A stretch of DNA of 47,097 nucleotides from Sphingomonas sp. Leaf10 (GCF_001421245.1 NZ_LMKE01000013.1:252110-299206); one strand, 5' to 3'; positions 35,154 to 45,208 are shown, numbered from the stretch's first letter. Numbers and translations: made by a program. The notes: generated by a model from the letters alone, not told the origin.

Positions 35154-38100
35154 GCCCCCTGCGGCGCAGGCTCGCCGCCGTCGGAGGACCGGTTGCCGCC
35201 ATCGGGTTCGATGTCGCGGTTGGCGGACGGGGTGTCCTTGTCGCCGCCGCCATGGCCGAACAGGCGCAGGACGACGACGAAGAACATCGGCACGAAGAAG
35301 ATGGCGAGGATCGTCGCCGACAACATGCCGCCGACCACCGCGCGCCCGATCGCATTCTGCCCACCGGCACCCGCGCCGGTCGACAGCGCCAGCGGCAACA
35401 CGCCGAAGACGAAGGCGAGCGAGGTCATCAGGATCGGCCGCAATCGCAACCGCGCCGCTTCCGCTGCCGCATCGATCGGCTTCATGCCGTCCGCCATCCG
35501 TTCCTCGGCGAATTCGACGATCAGGATCGCGTTCTTCGCCGACACGCCGATGGTGGTGATCAGGCCCACCTGCAGATAGATGTCGTTGTTCAGACCCGTC
35601 AGCCACGCCGCCAGCAGCGCGCCGAGAATGCCCAGCGGCACCACCAGCATGACCGAGATCGGCACCGACCAGCTTTCATACAGCGCGGCCAGGCACAGGA
35701 ACACGATCAGCAGCGACAGCCCGTACAGCGCCGGTGCCTGCCCACCCGACAGCCGTTCCTCGAACGACAGCCCGGTCCATTCGAGCGCGGTGCCCGGTGG
35801 CAGCTTGGCATGGATTTCCTGCATCGCCTCCATCGCGGCACCGGTGCTCAGGCCCGGTCCCGGCGACCCTTGCAGCTGCATCGCCGACTGCCCGTTATAG
35901 CGGGTCAGCTGAACCGGCGCATTGGCCCATTCCAGCGTCGAGAAGGCGGTGAACGGCACCATCTGTCCGGTCGCGTTCCGGACATACAGGTCGCCGACAT
36001 CCTCCGGGCTCAGGCGGTACGGGGTATCGGCCTGGATATAGACCCGCTTCACGCGACCACGGTCGATGAAGTCGTTGATGTAGCCGCCGCCCCATGCGGT
36101 CGAGATCGTCGAGTTGACGTCGGCGAGGTCGAGGCCCAGCGCGCGTGCCTTGTCCTCGTCGATATGGACCTTCAACTGCGGCGCATCGTCGAGGCTCAGC
36201 GGTCGCACCTGTGCCACGCGCCCATCCTGCGCGGCCATGCCGAGCATCATGTTGCGCGCCTGCAGCAGCTTGTCATGACCGATGCCGCCGGTATCGACCA
36301 GCTGCACGTCGAAGCCAGTCGCATTGCCCAGTTCCTGCACCGCCGGCGGGACGAGCGCGAAGATCAGCCCATCCTTGTACCCGGCAAAGCTGCCCATGGC
36401 GCGGCCGACGATCGACTGCGCCTTGTTCTCCGCTCCGCTGCGCTCTTCCCACGGCTTCAGGTTGACGAACACCAGACCGGCATTCTGCCCCTGTCCCGCA
36501 AAGCTGAACCCGTTGATGGTGAACACGCCCGCGACGTTGCCGCTTTCCTGCTTCAGGAAATGGTCGCGGACCAGATTCAGGCCCTTTTCGGTCCGTGCGC
36601 TGGTCGAACCCGCCGGCCCCTGCACCAGCGCCAGCACCGTCCCCTGATCTTCCTCGGGCAGGAAGCCCGATGGCAGGCGGGTGAACACGAACACCATGCC
36701 GCCGACGATCAGCAGATAGACGAGCATCGACCGCTTCCAGTTGCGCGTGGTGCGCCGGACGCCGCCTTCATATTTGTGCTGACCGCGTTCGAACCGGTCG
36801 TTGAACCAGCGGAAGAAGCGCGCGAGCAAACCATTGCCCTGCTCATGCTTGTGCGGATCATGCGGTTTCAGGATCGTCGCGCACAGCGCCGGCGTCAGGA
36901 TCAGCGCGACCAGCACCGACAACACCATCGCCGACACGATCGTGATCGAGAACTGGCGATAGATGACGCCGGTCGACCCGCCGAAGAACGCCATCGGCAG
37001 GAACACCGCCGACAGGACGAGGCCGATACCCACCAGCGCGCCGGTGATTTCGTCCATCGACTTGCGCGCCGCTTCCTTCGGCGACAACCCCTCGGTCTGG
37101 ATCAGGCGTTCGACGTTTTCGACCACGACGATCGCGTCGTCGACCAGCAGGCCGATCGCCAGCACCATGCCGAACAACGTCAGCGTGTTGATGGTGAACC
37201 CCGCGACCGCCATCACCGCAAAGGTGCCGAGCAGCACCACCGGCACCGCGATGGTCGGGATGATCGTCGCCCGCCAGTTCTGCAGGAACAGGAACATGAC
37301 GAGGAAGACGAGCACCACCGCCTCGATCAGCGTGTGGATGACCTGTTCGACCGACAGGCGGACGAACGGCGTCGTGTCGTACGGATAGATGACCTTGACG
37401 TCGCTCGGCAGCGTCTTGCCGATCTCCTGCGCACGCGCCTTGACCAGTTCGACCGTGTCGAGCGCGTTCGCCCCCGCCGCCAGCCGGACGCCGAAGCCCG
37501 ATGCCGGACGGCCGTTATACTGCACGTCGAAGCCGTAATTCTCCGCGCCGATCTCGACGCGGGCGACGTCGCCCAGCCGGACGACCGCGCCACCGGCGTT
37601 GGTCTTCAGGCGGATATTGGCGAATTGTTCGGGCGTTTGCAGGCGCGACTGGACGCTGACCGTGGCGTTCAGCATCTGCTCCTTGGGCGCCGGCTGTGCG
37701 CCGATCTGCCCGGCGGAAACCTGTGCGTTCTGTGCCTGCACCGCCGCCGTCACGTCGCCGATCGTCAGCTGATAGCTGTTCAGCTTCAGCGGATCGACCC
37801 AGATGCGCATGGCATATTGCGCGCCGAACACCTGCAATTCGCCGACGCCGGACACGCGGCTGATCGGATCCTGGAACTGCGACACGACCATGTCGGACAG
37901 GTCGTTGTTGCTGTGCGACCCGTCGGTCGACACGAGGCCGACGACGACGAGGAAGCTGGCGGCGGACTTGGTGACCTGGATCCCCTGCCGCTGGACTTCC
38001 TGCGGCAGCAGCGGGGTCGCCGCCTGCAACTTGTTCTGGACCTGCACCTGCGCGATGTCGGGATCGGTGCCCTGTTCGAACGTCAGCGTGATCGTGACCG

Positions 38101-38359
38101 TCCCCGCCGAGGAGGACGAGGACGAGAAATAGCGCAGGTTATCGATGCCGCGCAGCTGCTGTTCGATGATCTGGGTCGTCGTGCGCTCCAGCGTCTCCGC
38201 GTCCGCCCCCGGATAGGTGGCGGTGATCGCGACCGCGGGCGGCGCGATTTCGGGGAACTGCGCGATCGGCAGGCTGCGGATCGCGATCGCGCCGGCCAGC
38301 ATCATGACGACGGCGATGACCCATGCGAAGATGGGCCGGTCGATGAAATAGCGGGACAT
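35150..38359 (-). CDS. RND multidrug efflux permease (AcrB/MexB/HAE1 type)
   Basis: The 1,069-residue inner-membrane transporter is a proton-driven multidrug exporter. It starts [20 protein letters not shown] and has 12 helices and two large periplasmic loops. The proton-relay aspartate pair is visible in [17 protein letters not shown] and the relay lysine in [17 protein letters not shown] family signatures such as [20 protein letters not shown] and the [13 protein letters not shown] block are present. The C-terminal tail is Gly/Asp/Pro-rich. The gene starts seven bases after the adaptor stop and overlaps the outer-membrane gene, so all three form one operon. Confidence 0.97.
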   Translation of the reverse strand: MSRYFIDRPIFAWVIAVVMMLAGAIAIRSLPIAQFPEIAPPAVAITATYPGADAETLERTTTQIIEQQLRGIDNLRYFSSSSSSAGTVTITLTFEQGTDPDIAQVQVQNKLQAATPLLPQEVQRQGIQVTKSAASFLVVVGLVSTDGSHSNNDLSDMVVSQFQDPISRVSGVGELQVFGAQYAMRIWVDPLKLNSYQLTIGDVTAAVQAQNAQVSAGQIGAQPAPKEQMLNATVSVQSRLQTPEQFANIRLKTNAGGAVVRLGDVARVEIGAENYGFDVQYNGRPASGFGVRLAAGANALDTVELVKARAQEIGKTLPSDVKVIYPYDTTPFVRLSVEQVIHTLIEAVVLVFLVMFLFLQNWRATIIPTIAVPVVLLGTFAVMAVAGFTINTLTLFGMVLAIGLLVDDAIVVVENVERLIQTEGLSPKEAARKSMDEITGALVGIGLVLSAVFLPMAFFGGSTGVIYRQFSITIVSAMVLSVLVALILTPALCATILKPHDPHKHEQGNGLLARFFRWFNDRFERGQHKYEGGVRRTTRNWKRSMLVYLLIVGGMVFVFTRLPSGFLPEEDQGTVLALVQGPAGSTSARTEKGLNLVRDHFLKQESGNVAGVFTINGFSFAGQGQNAGLVFVNLKPWEERSGAENKAQSIVGRAMGSFAGYKDGLIFALVPPAVQELGNATGFDVQLVDTGGIGHDKLLQARNMMLGMAAQDGRVAQVRPLSLDDAPQLKVHIDEDKARALGLDLADVNSTISTAWGGGYINDFIDRGRVKRVYIQADTPYRLSPEDVGDLYVRNATGQMVPFTAFSTLEWANAPVQLTRYNGQSAMQLQGSPGPGLSTGAAMEAMQEIHAKLPPGTALEWTGLSFEERLSGGQAPALYGLSLLIVFLCLAALYESWSVPISVMLVVPLGILGALLAAWLTGLNNDIYLQVGLITTIGVSAKNAILIVEFAEERMADGMKPIDAAAEAARLRLRPILMTSLAFVFGVLPLALSTGAGAGGQNAIGRAVVGGMLSATILAIFFVPMFFVVVLRLFGHGGGDKDTPSANRDIEPDGGNRSSDGGEPAPQGA

Positions 38360-38365
38360 CAGCGG

Positions 38366-39568
38366 TTACTTCGCCTGTGCCTGCGGACCGCCGGCGGCAC
38401 CGGGGGCGGCGCCCTGCGGTGCCGCTCCGGCAGTCTGCGGATTCCATTGGTAGCCCTTCACCGGGGTGCCCGGCTGGAGCATCTGCGCGCCTTCGACGAC
38501 GACCCGGTCTCCGGCCTGCAACCCGCCGGTCACCAGCCATGCGTCGCCGATGGTGCGGTCGGTGGTCAGCGGACGCGGGGCGAGCTTGCCGTCGGGACCG
38601 ATGACCAGCACCGTCGCGCTCCCCTTGGGATCGCGGGTCACGGCGCGCTGCGGCACCAGCATCCCGTTCGCCCTGGTCCCTTCGACCAGTTCGGCGCGGA
38701 CATACATGCCCGGCAGCAACAGCCCGCGCGGATTGGCGAAGACCGCGCGGATCGCCTGCGTCCCCGTTGCCGGGTCGACGGTCACGTCGGTGAACTTCAG
38801 CGTCCCCTCGATCGGATAGGTGCTGCCATCCTCCAGCTTCAGCCGGACGCGCGCCGCGCCGCTTCCGCGCGACAGGTCGCCGTCGATGATCTGCTGGCGC
38901 AGCTTGAGCAGGTCAGCACTCGACTGCTGGATATCGACATAGATCGGGTCGAGCCGCTGGATGGTGGTCAGCGCCTCGGTCTGCGCCGCCGATACCAGCG
39001 CGCCGGTCGTATAGACCGACCGTCCGATCCGGCCCGAAATCGGCGCCTTGATCGTGGTCCGCGACAGGTCGATCTGCGCCTGCTGGAGCGCGGCACGCTG
39101 CGCGGCGATATCCGCCTCGGCCTGCTGCGCGCCGGTTACCGCATTCTCATATTCCTGGCGGCTGATCGCGTTGATCTTGACCAGCTCGCCATAGCGGCGG
39201 GCGAGGTTGCGGGTCGATGCGATCGACGCCTGTGCCCGCGACAATGCGGCGCGCGCGCTCGCCACCGCCGCCTGATAGGGCGACGGATCGATGCGATAGA
39301 GCGGCTGGCCCTGCCGGACGTAATCGCCCTCCTGGAACAGCCGGGCGAGGATCAGGCCGTTGACCTGTGGGCGCACATCCGACGTCTCATAGGGTGCGGT
39401 ACGGCCCGGCAACTGGGTGGTCAGCGTCACCGGCTGCGCCTGAACGGTCACGAACCCGACCTGCGGCGGCCCTTGCGGCGCGCCCTGTTGCGGTTGCGAC
39501 TCGCCGCCGCTCCCGCCACAGGCCGAAAGGATGAGCGCCAGTGCCAATGGGGCCATGCGATTTTTCAT
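38366..39568 (-). CDS. RND efflux periplasmic adaptor (membrane fusion protein)
   Basis: The 400-residue adaptor links permease and channel. It has a lipoprotein signal (MAPLALALILSAC), a lipoyl-like half-motif VQPQVNG-type VRPQVNGLILARLFQEGDYV, a helical hairpin (about residues 95-165), the second lipoyl half TIKAPISGRIGRSVYTTGAL, a beta-barrel domain with FTDVTVDPATGTQAIRAVF, and a Pro/Ala/Gln-rich tail. GAGGA is five bases before the ATG at 39568. It is the first gene of the operon, directly facing the TetR-family gene across the palindromic operator. Confidence 0.95.
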   Translation of the reverse strand: MKNRMAPLALALILSACGGSGGESQPQQGAPQGPPQVGFVTVQAQPVTLTTQLPGRTAPYETSDVRPQVNGLILARLFQEGDYVRQGQPLYRIDPSPYQAAVASARAALSRAQASIASTRNLARRYGELVKINAISRQEYENAVTGAQQAEADIAAQRAALQQAQIDLSRTTIKAPISGRIGRSVYTTGALVSAAQTEALTTIQRLDPIYVDIQQSSADLLKLRQQIIDGDLSRGSGAARVRLKLEDGSTYPIEGTLKFTDVTVDPATGTQAIRAVFANPRGLLLPGMYVRAELVEGTRANGMLVPQRAVTRDPKGSATVLVIGPDGKLAPRPLTTDRTIGDAWLVTGGLQAGDRVVVEGAQMLQPGTPVKGYQWNPQTAGAAPQGAAPGAAGGPQAQAK

Positions 39569-39594
39569 GAACGTCCTCGACGGATGTGCTAAAC

Positions 39595-39614
39595 GTGAGT
39601 GATCGATCACTCAC
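39595..39614. promoter_or_regulatory. Perfect 20-bp palindrome, probable TetR operator
   Basis: GTGAGTGATCGATCACTCAC is symmetrical over all 20 bases. It lies between the divergent efflux operon and TetR-family gene, 27 bases from the adaptor start and 61 from the regulator start. Placement and symmetry are those of an AcrR/TetR-type operator controlling both directions. Confidence 0.75.
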
Positions 39615-39674
39615 ACATTGGCGTCGCGTACGCCCGCCGGCGGAAACTGGCAAGAGGTTACAGGTGAATCTGAC

Positions 39675-40346
39675 GTGAATTTGTTGCAGTGCGGAGCGGC
39701 ATGTCGGGCAAGCAAGGCCGTGGCCCGGCGCGAAAAACTGGTTTCGGTGGCGCGGACGCTGTTCGCCGAACATGGCTTTCACGGGACCGGCGTCGCGCAG
39801 ATCGCGGCCGTTTCGGGGATCAAGGTCGGGCAAATCTACCGCGATTTCGCCGATAAGGAGGCGATCGTCGCCGCGATCGTCGAATCCGACCTCGCGACCT
39901 TCCTTCACGAAGCCGAGATCGAGCGGGCGGTCGAAACCGACAACATTGATGCGATCCGCGAATGGCTGCGAATGTTTTTGCAGTGCGGCAGGGACATCGA
40001 GTCGCGACAGTTGATGCCGGAGATCATTGCCGAGGCCGCGCGCAACGACCGGATCAAGGCGATCGCCCACAGCATCAATCGCCGGGTGAAGCAGGCGCTG
40101 ATCCTGTCGCTCACCGGCCTTGCCCCCCGCCCCGATCAGGCCGGGTCGCGCGCCGAGCTTGCCGAAATGATCCTGACGATCGGCGCGGGCATCATGCACC
40201 GACGGGTGGCGGACCCCGATTTCGACGATGCCGGCGCCTATTCGCGGTTGACGACGCTCGTCGAGCGCTGGGTTGACCAATTGTTGGACAGTCCGGCGTA
40301 CCCGGATCTCCAAAAGAACCATTGCGGATTTGTTGCAGTGGATTAA
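39675..40346 (+). CDS. TetR-family regulator of the RND operon
   Basis: The product, about 223 residues, has an N-terminal TetR helix-turn-helix (about residues 18-64: REKLVSVARTLFAEHGFHGT, VAQIAAVSGIKVGQIYRDF) and a helical ligand-binding domain. It probably represses the divergent pump and releases when a substrate binds. No ATG serves the frame; the GTG at 39675 is chosen because AGGTGA is seven bases before it, with a TTG at 39618 as alternative. A terminator hairpin follows at 40383. Confidence 0.88.
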   Translation: MNLLQCGAACRASKAVARREKLVSVARTLFAEHGFHGTGVAQIAAVSGIKVGQIYRDFADKEAIVAAIVESDLATFLHEAEIERAVETDNIDAIREWLRMFLQCGRDIESRQLMPEIIAEAARNDRIKAIAHSINRRVKQALILSLTGLAPRPDQAGSRAELAEMILTIGAGIMHRRVADPDFDDAGAYSRLTTLVERWVDQLLDSPAYPDLQKNHCGFVAVD

Positions 40347-40382
40347 ACCGGTCTTGCGCACTCCCTTGCGCTGCCGTCGCAG

Positions 40383-40408
40383 GCCCCGTCCGGTCCCCCG
40401 GGCGGGGC
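40383..40408 (+). terminator. Terminator hairpin after TetR gene
   Basis: Arms 40383-40393 and 40398-40408 pair over 11 bp with one G-U pair around TCCC, followed by a T-containing stretch (TTGTCGTTT). It lies between the stops of the convergent TetR and GNAT genes. Confidence 0.6.
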
Positions 40409-40423
40409 TTGTCGTTTGGGCGG

Positions 40424-40933
40424 TCATCGCGGCAGGCCGCGTTCCAGCACCATGAACGACAGCATCTGGCGCGGCAGCCCGAACCGTGGATCGTCCATCG
40501 GGAACGGTCGTGTCTCGCCAGTGCGGACATAACCCTGCCGTTCATACCATGCGATCAGTTCACCGCGCGCGGCGATGACTGTCATCTCCATCCGCCGCGC
40601 GCCGAATGCCTGCACCGCATGGTCCTCCGCTGCCTGCACCAGCCGCCGGCCCAGACCGCCCGCCTGAGCATCCGGCCGCACCGCGAGCAACCCCAGCGCC
40701 GACCGGTCCGGCGCGACCCGCGACACCTGTACGCACCCGGTCGCGTCGTCGATCATCAGGACGGTGCGGTCGGGATCGGCGATCGCCTCCGCCAGTGCAG
40801 CGCGATCGGTACGCTGCCCGTCGAGCAGATCGGCCTCATGCGTCCACCCGCCCCGCGCCGAGTCGCCGCGAAACGCCGACTCGACCAGTGCATGCAGCGC
40901 GGGAATGTCGTCCGCCGTCGCCATGCGGATCAT
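40424..40933 (-). CDS. GNAT-family N-acetyltransferase
   Basis: The 169-residue product has the GNAT fold with the acetyl-CoA loop LLAVRPDAQAGGLGRRLVQAAEDHA near residues 80-104 (QAGGLGRRL is the R/Q-x-x-G-x-G/A motif) and the AWYERQGYVRTGE segment near the end. It transfers acetyl groups to an unknown amine. The ATG at 40933 overlaps the stop of the upstream outer-membrane gene by four bases, so it is translated with the second pump; drug acetylation or modification of a pumped compound is possible but not shown. Confidence 0.9.
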   Translation of the reverse strand: MIRMATADDIPALHALVESAFRGDSARGGWTHEADLLDGQRTDRAALAEAIADPDRTVLMIDDATGCVQVSRVAPDRSALGLLAVRPDAQAGGLGRRLVQAAEDHAVQAFGARRMEMTVIAARGELIAWYERQGYVRTGETRPFPMDDPRFGLPRQMLSFMVLERGLPR

Positions 40934-42297
40934 GTCCCCGCCCCCCAGCCACCGCCCATTGCCTGATACAGCGCGACCAGCGCCGTCAACTGATCCGCAC
41001 GCACCTGTTCCAGCGACAATTCGGCGCTGAACAACGCCCGCTGCGCATCCAGTTGCTCCAGATAGGGACTGTACCCGGCCCGGTAGCGATTGGTCGCATG
41101 GCGCAGCGCCTCGGCCGTCGCGGTGCGTTGCGTCTCCAGCGCGCGACGCTGCACCGCCAGCCGGTCGACCGCCGCCAGCGCGTCCTCGACCTCGCGAAAC
41201 GCGGTCAGCACGCTGCGTTGATAGGCGAAGGCGGCCTGATCGCGCCGCGCCGTCGCCGCATCGTAATTCCCACGCAACTGTCCGCCCCGGAACAGCGGTG
41301 CCAGCACACTCGCCCCGACCGACCAGATGCCGACCGGACTGGGCAGCGCGCTCGACAAGACTTCGCCGGTCGATCCGGTCAGCCGCAGCGACGGCAGGAA
41401 CTGCGCCCGCGCGCCGGCCAGCGACGCATCGCTCGCCGCCAGCGTCGCCTCGGCCTGCGCGATGTCGGGCCGGCGGCGGAGAAGATCGGATGGCAGGCCC
41501 GCCGGAACAGGCGGCGGCACCAGCGCATCGAGCGCCCGTCCGCGATCGATCGCACGCGGCGGAGTTCCGGTCATCAGTGCCAGGGCATTTTCCTGCCGCC
41601 GCGCGAGCAACTCCAATTGCGGCAACGTCTGCGTCACCCCGGCATATTCCGCCTCGGCCTGCCGCAGTTCGAGTTGCGAGGTATAGCCGACCTCCGCCCG
41701 CGACCGGGCGATGCGCAGCGCCTCGCCCCGCGACGCGATCGTCGCCCGCACCGTATCGATCCGCGCATCGAGGCCGCGCAGCGTCACATAGCCGCTGGCG
41801 GTGGCAGCAGCGACCGCCAGCCGCGCGCTGTCGGCAGCGGCAGCGGCGGCATCGCCGTTCAGCCGCGCCGCCTCGATCGTCTGCCCCACCCGCCCGAACA
41901 GGTCGATCTCGTACGCCGACTGGAACACCGGTTGCAGCGAGGTGCCGGTCGTGGCCGATCCGAACGCATTGAGGGCGCGTTGTTCGATCAGGCCCACCCC
42001 GGCGTCCAGCGAAGGGAAGCGCGCGGCCCGCGCCACCCGCTCCTGTCCGCGCGCTTCCGCCACCCGCGCGGCGGCGATGGCGATGTCGGGATTGTTCGCC
42101 AGCGCCGCCTCGACCAGCCGGGTCAGTTCCGGGTCGCCGAACGTCTGCCACCAGTTTGCGGTGATCGGCACGCTACCGGGCAGCGAGGTACGCCATGCCG
42201 GCGGCGGAGCGACCGCCGCCGCCTGCGGCCGGGGCCGCTCGGCCGGGGCGCAGCCAGCCAGCATCACGAGCGCCCCCAATGCGATCGCCCCTCTCAT
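40930..42297 (-). CDS. Efflux outer-membrane lipoprotein (NodT family)
   Basis: This 455-residue protein is the window's second TolC-type channel. It has a lipoprotein signal (LVMLAGC), YEIDLFGRVGQTIEAARL, the LLRRRPDIAQAEATLAASDASLAGARAQFLPSL repeat spread over residues 272-304, FREVEDALAAVDRL, and the second repeat's LDAQRALFSAELSL end. It partners the EmrA/EmrB-like genes upstream. Sequence blocks differ clearly from the RND channel at 33684-35153, so it is not a recent duplicate. Both ends overlap neighbouring genes by four bases. Confidence 0.93.
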   Translation of the reverse strand: MRGAIALGALVMLAGCAPAERPRPQAAAVAPPPAWRTSLPGSVPITANWWQTFGDPELTRLVEAALANNPDIAIAAARVAEARGQERVARAARFPSLDAGVGLIEQRALNAFGSATTGTSLQPVFQSAYEIDLFGRVGQTIEAARLNGDAAAAAADSARLAVAAATASGYVTLRGLDARIDTVRATIASRGEALRIARSRAEVGYTSQLELRQAEAEYAGVTQTLPQLELLARRQENALALMTGTPPRAIDRGRALDALVPPPVPAGLPSDLLRRRPDIAQAEATLAASDASLAGARAQFLPSLRLTGSTGEVLSSALPSPVGIWSVGASVLAPLFRGGQLRGNYDAATARRDQAAFAYQRSVLTAFREVEDALAAVDRLAVQRRALETQRTATAEALRHATNRYRAGYSPYLEQLDAQRALFSAELSLEQVRADQLTALVALYQAMGGGWGAGT

Positions 42298-43442
42298 CGT
42301 GCCGCCGGCGACACGCCGTTACGGGTATCGACCCGTGCCTCGACCGACATGCCCGGCCGCAGTCGCTGGAACAGCGGGTCGCGGGCATCGATCGCGATGC
42401 GTACCGGAATACGCTGGGCCACCTTCACGAAATTGCCGGTGGCGTTATCGGCACGAATCACCGCGAACTCGTTGGCGGCGGCAGGCGCAATGCGTTCGAC
42501 CCGCCCGCGCAACTCGGCGCGGTCGAGCGCATCGACCCGGATCGTCGCCGGCTGGCCCGGCGCCATACGCGCGGTCTGTGACTCCTTGAAATTGGCGGTG
42601 ACCCAGACCGTCGGCGGCACGAGGAACATCATCTGCGTCCCCGCCGTGACATATTGGCCCAGCCGTACCCCGACCTCCCCCAGCCTTCCGTCCTGCGGTG
42701 CGCGGATGACGGTATTGGCCAGATCGATCTCCGCCAGCCGCACCGCCGCTTTCGCATTCTCGACCGCCGCGTTCAGCCCGCCGCGCCCGACCGTTACCGT
42801 GCGCACCTGTTCCTGCGCGACGCTGCGCTGCGCCTGCGCCTGCAACACGCCCGCCTGTGCCGCGCGCAGCGCCGCCAGCGTCTGATCGCGTTCGCGCAGC
42901 GACACCGACCCCTGCGCCACCAGATCGTTGACCCGCGCCATATCCGCCTGCGCCCGCGCCAGCTGCGCCCGCGCATTCTGCACCGCTGCCGCTTGTCCGC
43001 CCAGGCTCGCCTCGCTCGACCGCTCGCTCTGCTGCGAATTGGCAAGGTTCGCCTGCTGCGCCGCCAGCCCGGCCTGCGCCTGATCGACGCGCTGGCGATA
43101 GATGCGGTCGTCGATCCGCGCGAGCACTTGGCCCGCCTTCACGTCCTGAAAATCGCGTACCGTAACCTCGGTCACGTACCCGTTGACCTGCGGCGCGATG
43201 ATCGTCGTCTGCCCGCGGACATAGGCATTGTCGGTCGCCTGGATCGTGCTGCCGAACGGCCACAGCCCCCATGCATACAGCGCCAGCGCAATGCCGCCGA
43301 GCAGCAGCGCGACGAAGCCGATGGTGGATTTCAGCGATCCGCGCGGCGGCGCCCAGCCGCGTGCGCGCGTCGGTTCGCGCGGCACCTCGACCGGATCGGT
43401 CAGCCGCTGTTTCTCGTCTTCGGTCAGTTGGGTATCGGTCAT
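42294..43442 (-). CDS. EmrA/HlyD-type efflux adaptor
   Basis: The 382-residue adaptor has an N-terminal cytoplasmic tail, one membrane helix (about residues 39-58), a split lipoyl domain (ATDNAYVRGQTTIIAPQVNG and VIRAPQDGRLGEVGVRLGQYV), and a long Ala/Gln-rich coiled coil between them. It should bridge the MFS transporter and outer-membrane channel. The start at 43442 overlaps the transporter stop by four bases. The longer open frame upstream is a shadow of that transporter. Confidence 0.93.
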   Translation of the reverse strand: MTDTQLTEDEKQRLTDPVEVPREPTRARGWAPPRGSLKSTIGFVALLLGGIALALYAWGLWPFGSTIQATDNAYVRGQTTIIAPQVNGYVTEVTVRDFQDVKAGQVLARIDDRIYRQRVDQAQAGLAAQQANLANSQQSERSSEASLGGQAAAVQNARAQLARAQADMARVNDLVAQGSVSLRERDQTLAALRAAQAGVLQAQAQRSVAQEQVRTVTVGRGGLNAAVENAKAAVRLAEIDLANTVIRAPQDGRLGEVGVRLGQYVTAGTQMMFLVPPTVWVTANFKESQTARMAPGQPATIRVDALDRAELRGRVERIAPAAANEFAVIRADNATGNFVKVAQRIPVRIAIDARDPLFQRLRPGMSVEARVDTRNGVSPAAR

Positions 43443-45097
43443 GACATTTGCTGCTGTCGCATGCGTTGCACGGCGGCGAGATCGGCGGCGAGCGGGTTCA
43501 CGCCCTTCAGGCGGAAGCGCAGCCACAGGGCGCCCAGCCACACCACCATCGCCGCCGACAGGATCGCGACGCCCATAAACACGTCGTTATAGGCAAGGAT
43601 ATTGGCTTCGCGCGTCACCTGTTGCCCGAGCAGCCCCGCGCCAGATGCCTGCCGGAGCGCCGGATCGCCCAGCACGCGGGCATAGGCGCCGCCCAGCTGC
43701 TGAATACGCTGCACGACCAGCGGGTCGGTAGCGGTCAGGTTCTGGGTCAGTTCGAACGCATGAACCTTCTCGCGAACGATCTGGAACGATCCCAGCAGCG
43801 CGGTGCCGGCAAGCCCGCCCATCGTCTGCGAAATGCTGAAGATCGCCGAGAAGCTGACGATATGGCTCGGCCCCCGCGCCAGTGCGCGGAAGATGCCGAT
43901 CATCACCATCGGCCCCAGAAAGTAGAGCGCGGCAAAGGCGATGATTGCCTGACTGACATACAGGCTCGACGGGCGGGTCAGGTTGGTTGAATCCGAATCC
44001 ATCCACGCACCGATGCCGATCAGCGCGACGGCGATCACCACCGGTTTGTACAGATCCTGCATGTTCAGCGTCTTCAGACAGACGACCAGCCCGGCGATCG
44101 ACGCCAGCGTCATGACGAGGCTGAGCGTCACCAACTGGTCGTTGCCCATACCGACGACGGTCAGCAGACCGACCGTGCCGAATGTCTGTTCCGACAACAG
44201 GATGCGCAACGACGCGGCGACGATTGCGAAGCGGACGATGTTACGCCCCAGCATCCAGCGCGTGTTGAGGAGCGGATTGGCGCGATTATGCTCGATCAGC
44301 AGCGCGCCCCCGATCAGCGGAATCGCGGCGGCGGTGGCGTAGCCCAGCCACGGCGTCGACCACCACTGGATCCGCCCCTGCACCAGCACCGCGCACAGCA
44401 GCGCGATCCCCGGCGCGAACAGCGCGAAGGTCAGGAAATCGATCCGCTCGAACGCCGGCGTCCGCTCCGACGGCGGCAGCCTCAGCAGTGCGACCGAGCC
44501 GAGGCACATCAGCGTCAGCCCCAGTTCGAACAGGAACAGCGCCTCGATCCGCCCATCGGCCAGCAGCAGCGGCGACAGCGTTCGCGCCAGCGGCAACGCC
44601 ACCTGCGACGCGCCAAAGCCGATGATCATCCCCGACAGCCGCGCGGCGGCGGGCAGCGCCTGCATGATATAGAGGAAGCATAAGGTCGTCAGCGCACTGC
44701 CCGCGACCCCGGCGGCCCCGCGCACCAGCAACTGCACGCCATAGCTGTGCACGAACACCTGCAACACGTTCAGGATCAGGAAGGCGAGCAGGAAGATGCG
44801 CGTGAACCGCTGCAACCCGAATTGCTGGCGGAACTTGATGAGCAGCATCGACATGCACACGCTGGTCATCGAATAGATCGCGGTCAGCCACCCGCCCTCG
44901 ACCGGAGTCAGCCCCAGCGACCCCTGGATCTGCGGCAGATTGGCGATCAGCAGCCCGTTGTTGAACCCGCCGGTGATGCCCAGCAACATGCCGATCGCGA
45001 AATAGCCGATGCGACGCGCGAACGGATGCTCGGGCGTGGCAGGCGAACCGGGCAGGAACGGCCGTTCGTGCGGCTTGAATTCATAGGCCGTGGCGAT
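43439..45097 (-). CDS. EmrB/DHA2-type MFS efflux transporter
   Basis: The product, about 550 residues, has some 14 membrane helices and belongs to the DHA2/EmrB drug:H+ antiporters. The N-terminal region TAYEFKPHERPFLPGSP and GITGGFNNGLLIANLPQIQG are typical of sphingomonad EmrB-like proteins, as is the AAGVAGSALTTLCFLYIMQA helix. The start is unclear. No in-frame ATG, GTG or TTG lies near the conserved N-terminus. The position used, ATC at 45097, has GGAG eight bases before it. The nearest upstream ATG (45241) would add 48 unrelated residues through a hairpin repeat, and the first internal one (44989) would remove part of helix 1. It is the first gene of the four-gene pump operon. Confidence 0.9.
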   Translation of the reverse strand: MATAYEFKPHERPFLPGSPATPEHPFARRIGYFAIGMLLGITGGFNNGLLIANLPQIQGSLGLTPVEGGWLTAIYSMTSVCMSMLLIKFRQQFGLQRFTRIFLLAFLILNVLQVFVHSYGVQLLVRGAAGVAGSALTTLCFLYIMQALPAAARLSGMIIGFGASQVALPLARTLSPLLLADGRIEALFLFELGLTLMCLGSVALLRLPPSERTPAFERIDFLTFALFAPGIALLCAVLVQGRIQWWSTPWLGYATAAAIPLIGGALLIEHNRANPLLNTRWMLGRNIVRFAIVAASLRILLSEQTFGTVGLLTVVGMGNDQLVTLSLVMTLASIAGLVVCLKTLNMQDLYKPVVIAVALIGIGAWMDSDSTNLTRPSSLYVSQAIIAFAALYFLGPMVMIGIFRALARGPSHIVSFSAIFSISQTMGGLAGTALLGSFQIVREKVHAFELTQNLTATDPLVVQRIQQLGGAYARVLGDPALRQASGAGLLGQQVTREANILAYNDVFMGVAILSAAMVVWLGALWLRFRLKGVNPLAADLAAVQRMRQQQMS

Positions 45098-45182
45098 CGC
45101 CGTGGCTCCATACAGGGATATTGCGGAGCAACAACTTGTTACGGAACGGATCGTTCCGGTTGGGGAATGGATTGTTCGTCGA

Positions 45183-45208
45183 CTCCCCTCCCTGACAAGG
45201 GAGGGGAG
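45183..45208. repeat. Hairpin repeat copy 1
   Basis: The arms 45183-45193 and 45198-45208 pair over 11 bp around a GACA loop. Its first 24 bases occur again unchanged at 47054-47077. It lies between the divergent EmrB-like and M14 peptidase genes, so it is within both leaders instead of at a gene end. Confidence 0.65.

Noticed and set aside
34976..39592. A very long plus-strand open frame of about 1,500 codons opposite the RND pump genes
   Set aside because: It is the antisense shadow of three well-supported minus-strand genes. The translation is Arg/Gln/Asp/His-rich, with no domain, and this arises from high-GC third positions.
39682..40341. The shared ATTTGTTGCAGTG string at both ends of the TetR gene, as possible attachment sites or direct repeats
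   Set aside because: Only about 13 bases match, both copies are inside or at the edge of the coding frame, and nothing mobile is present.
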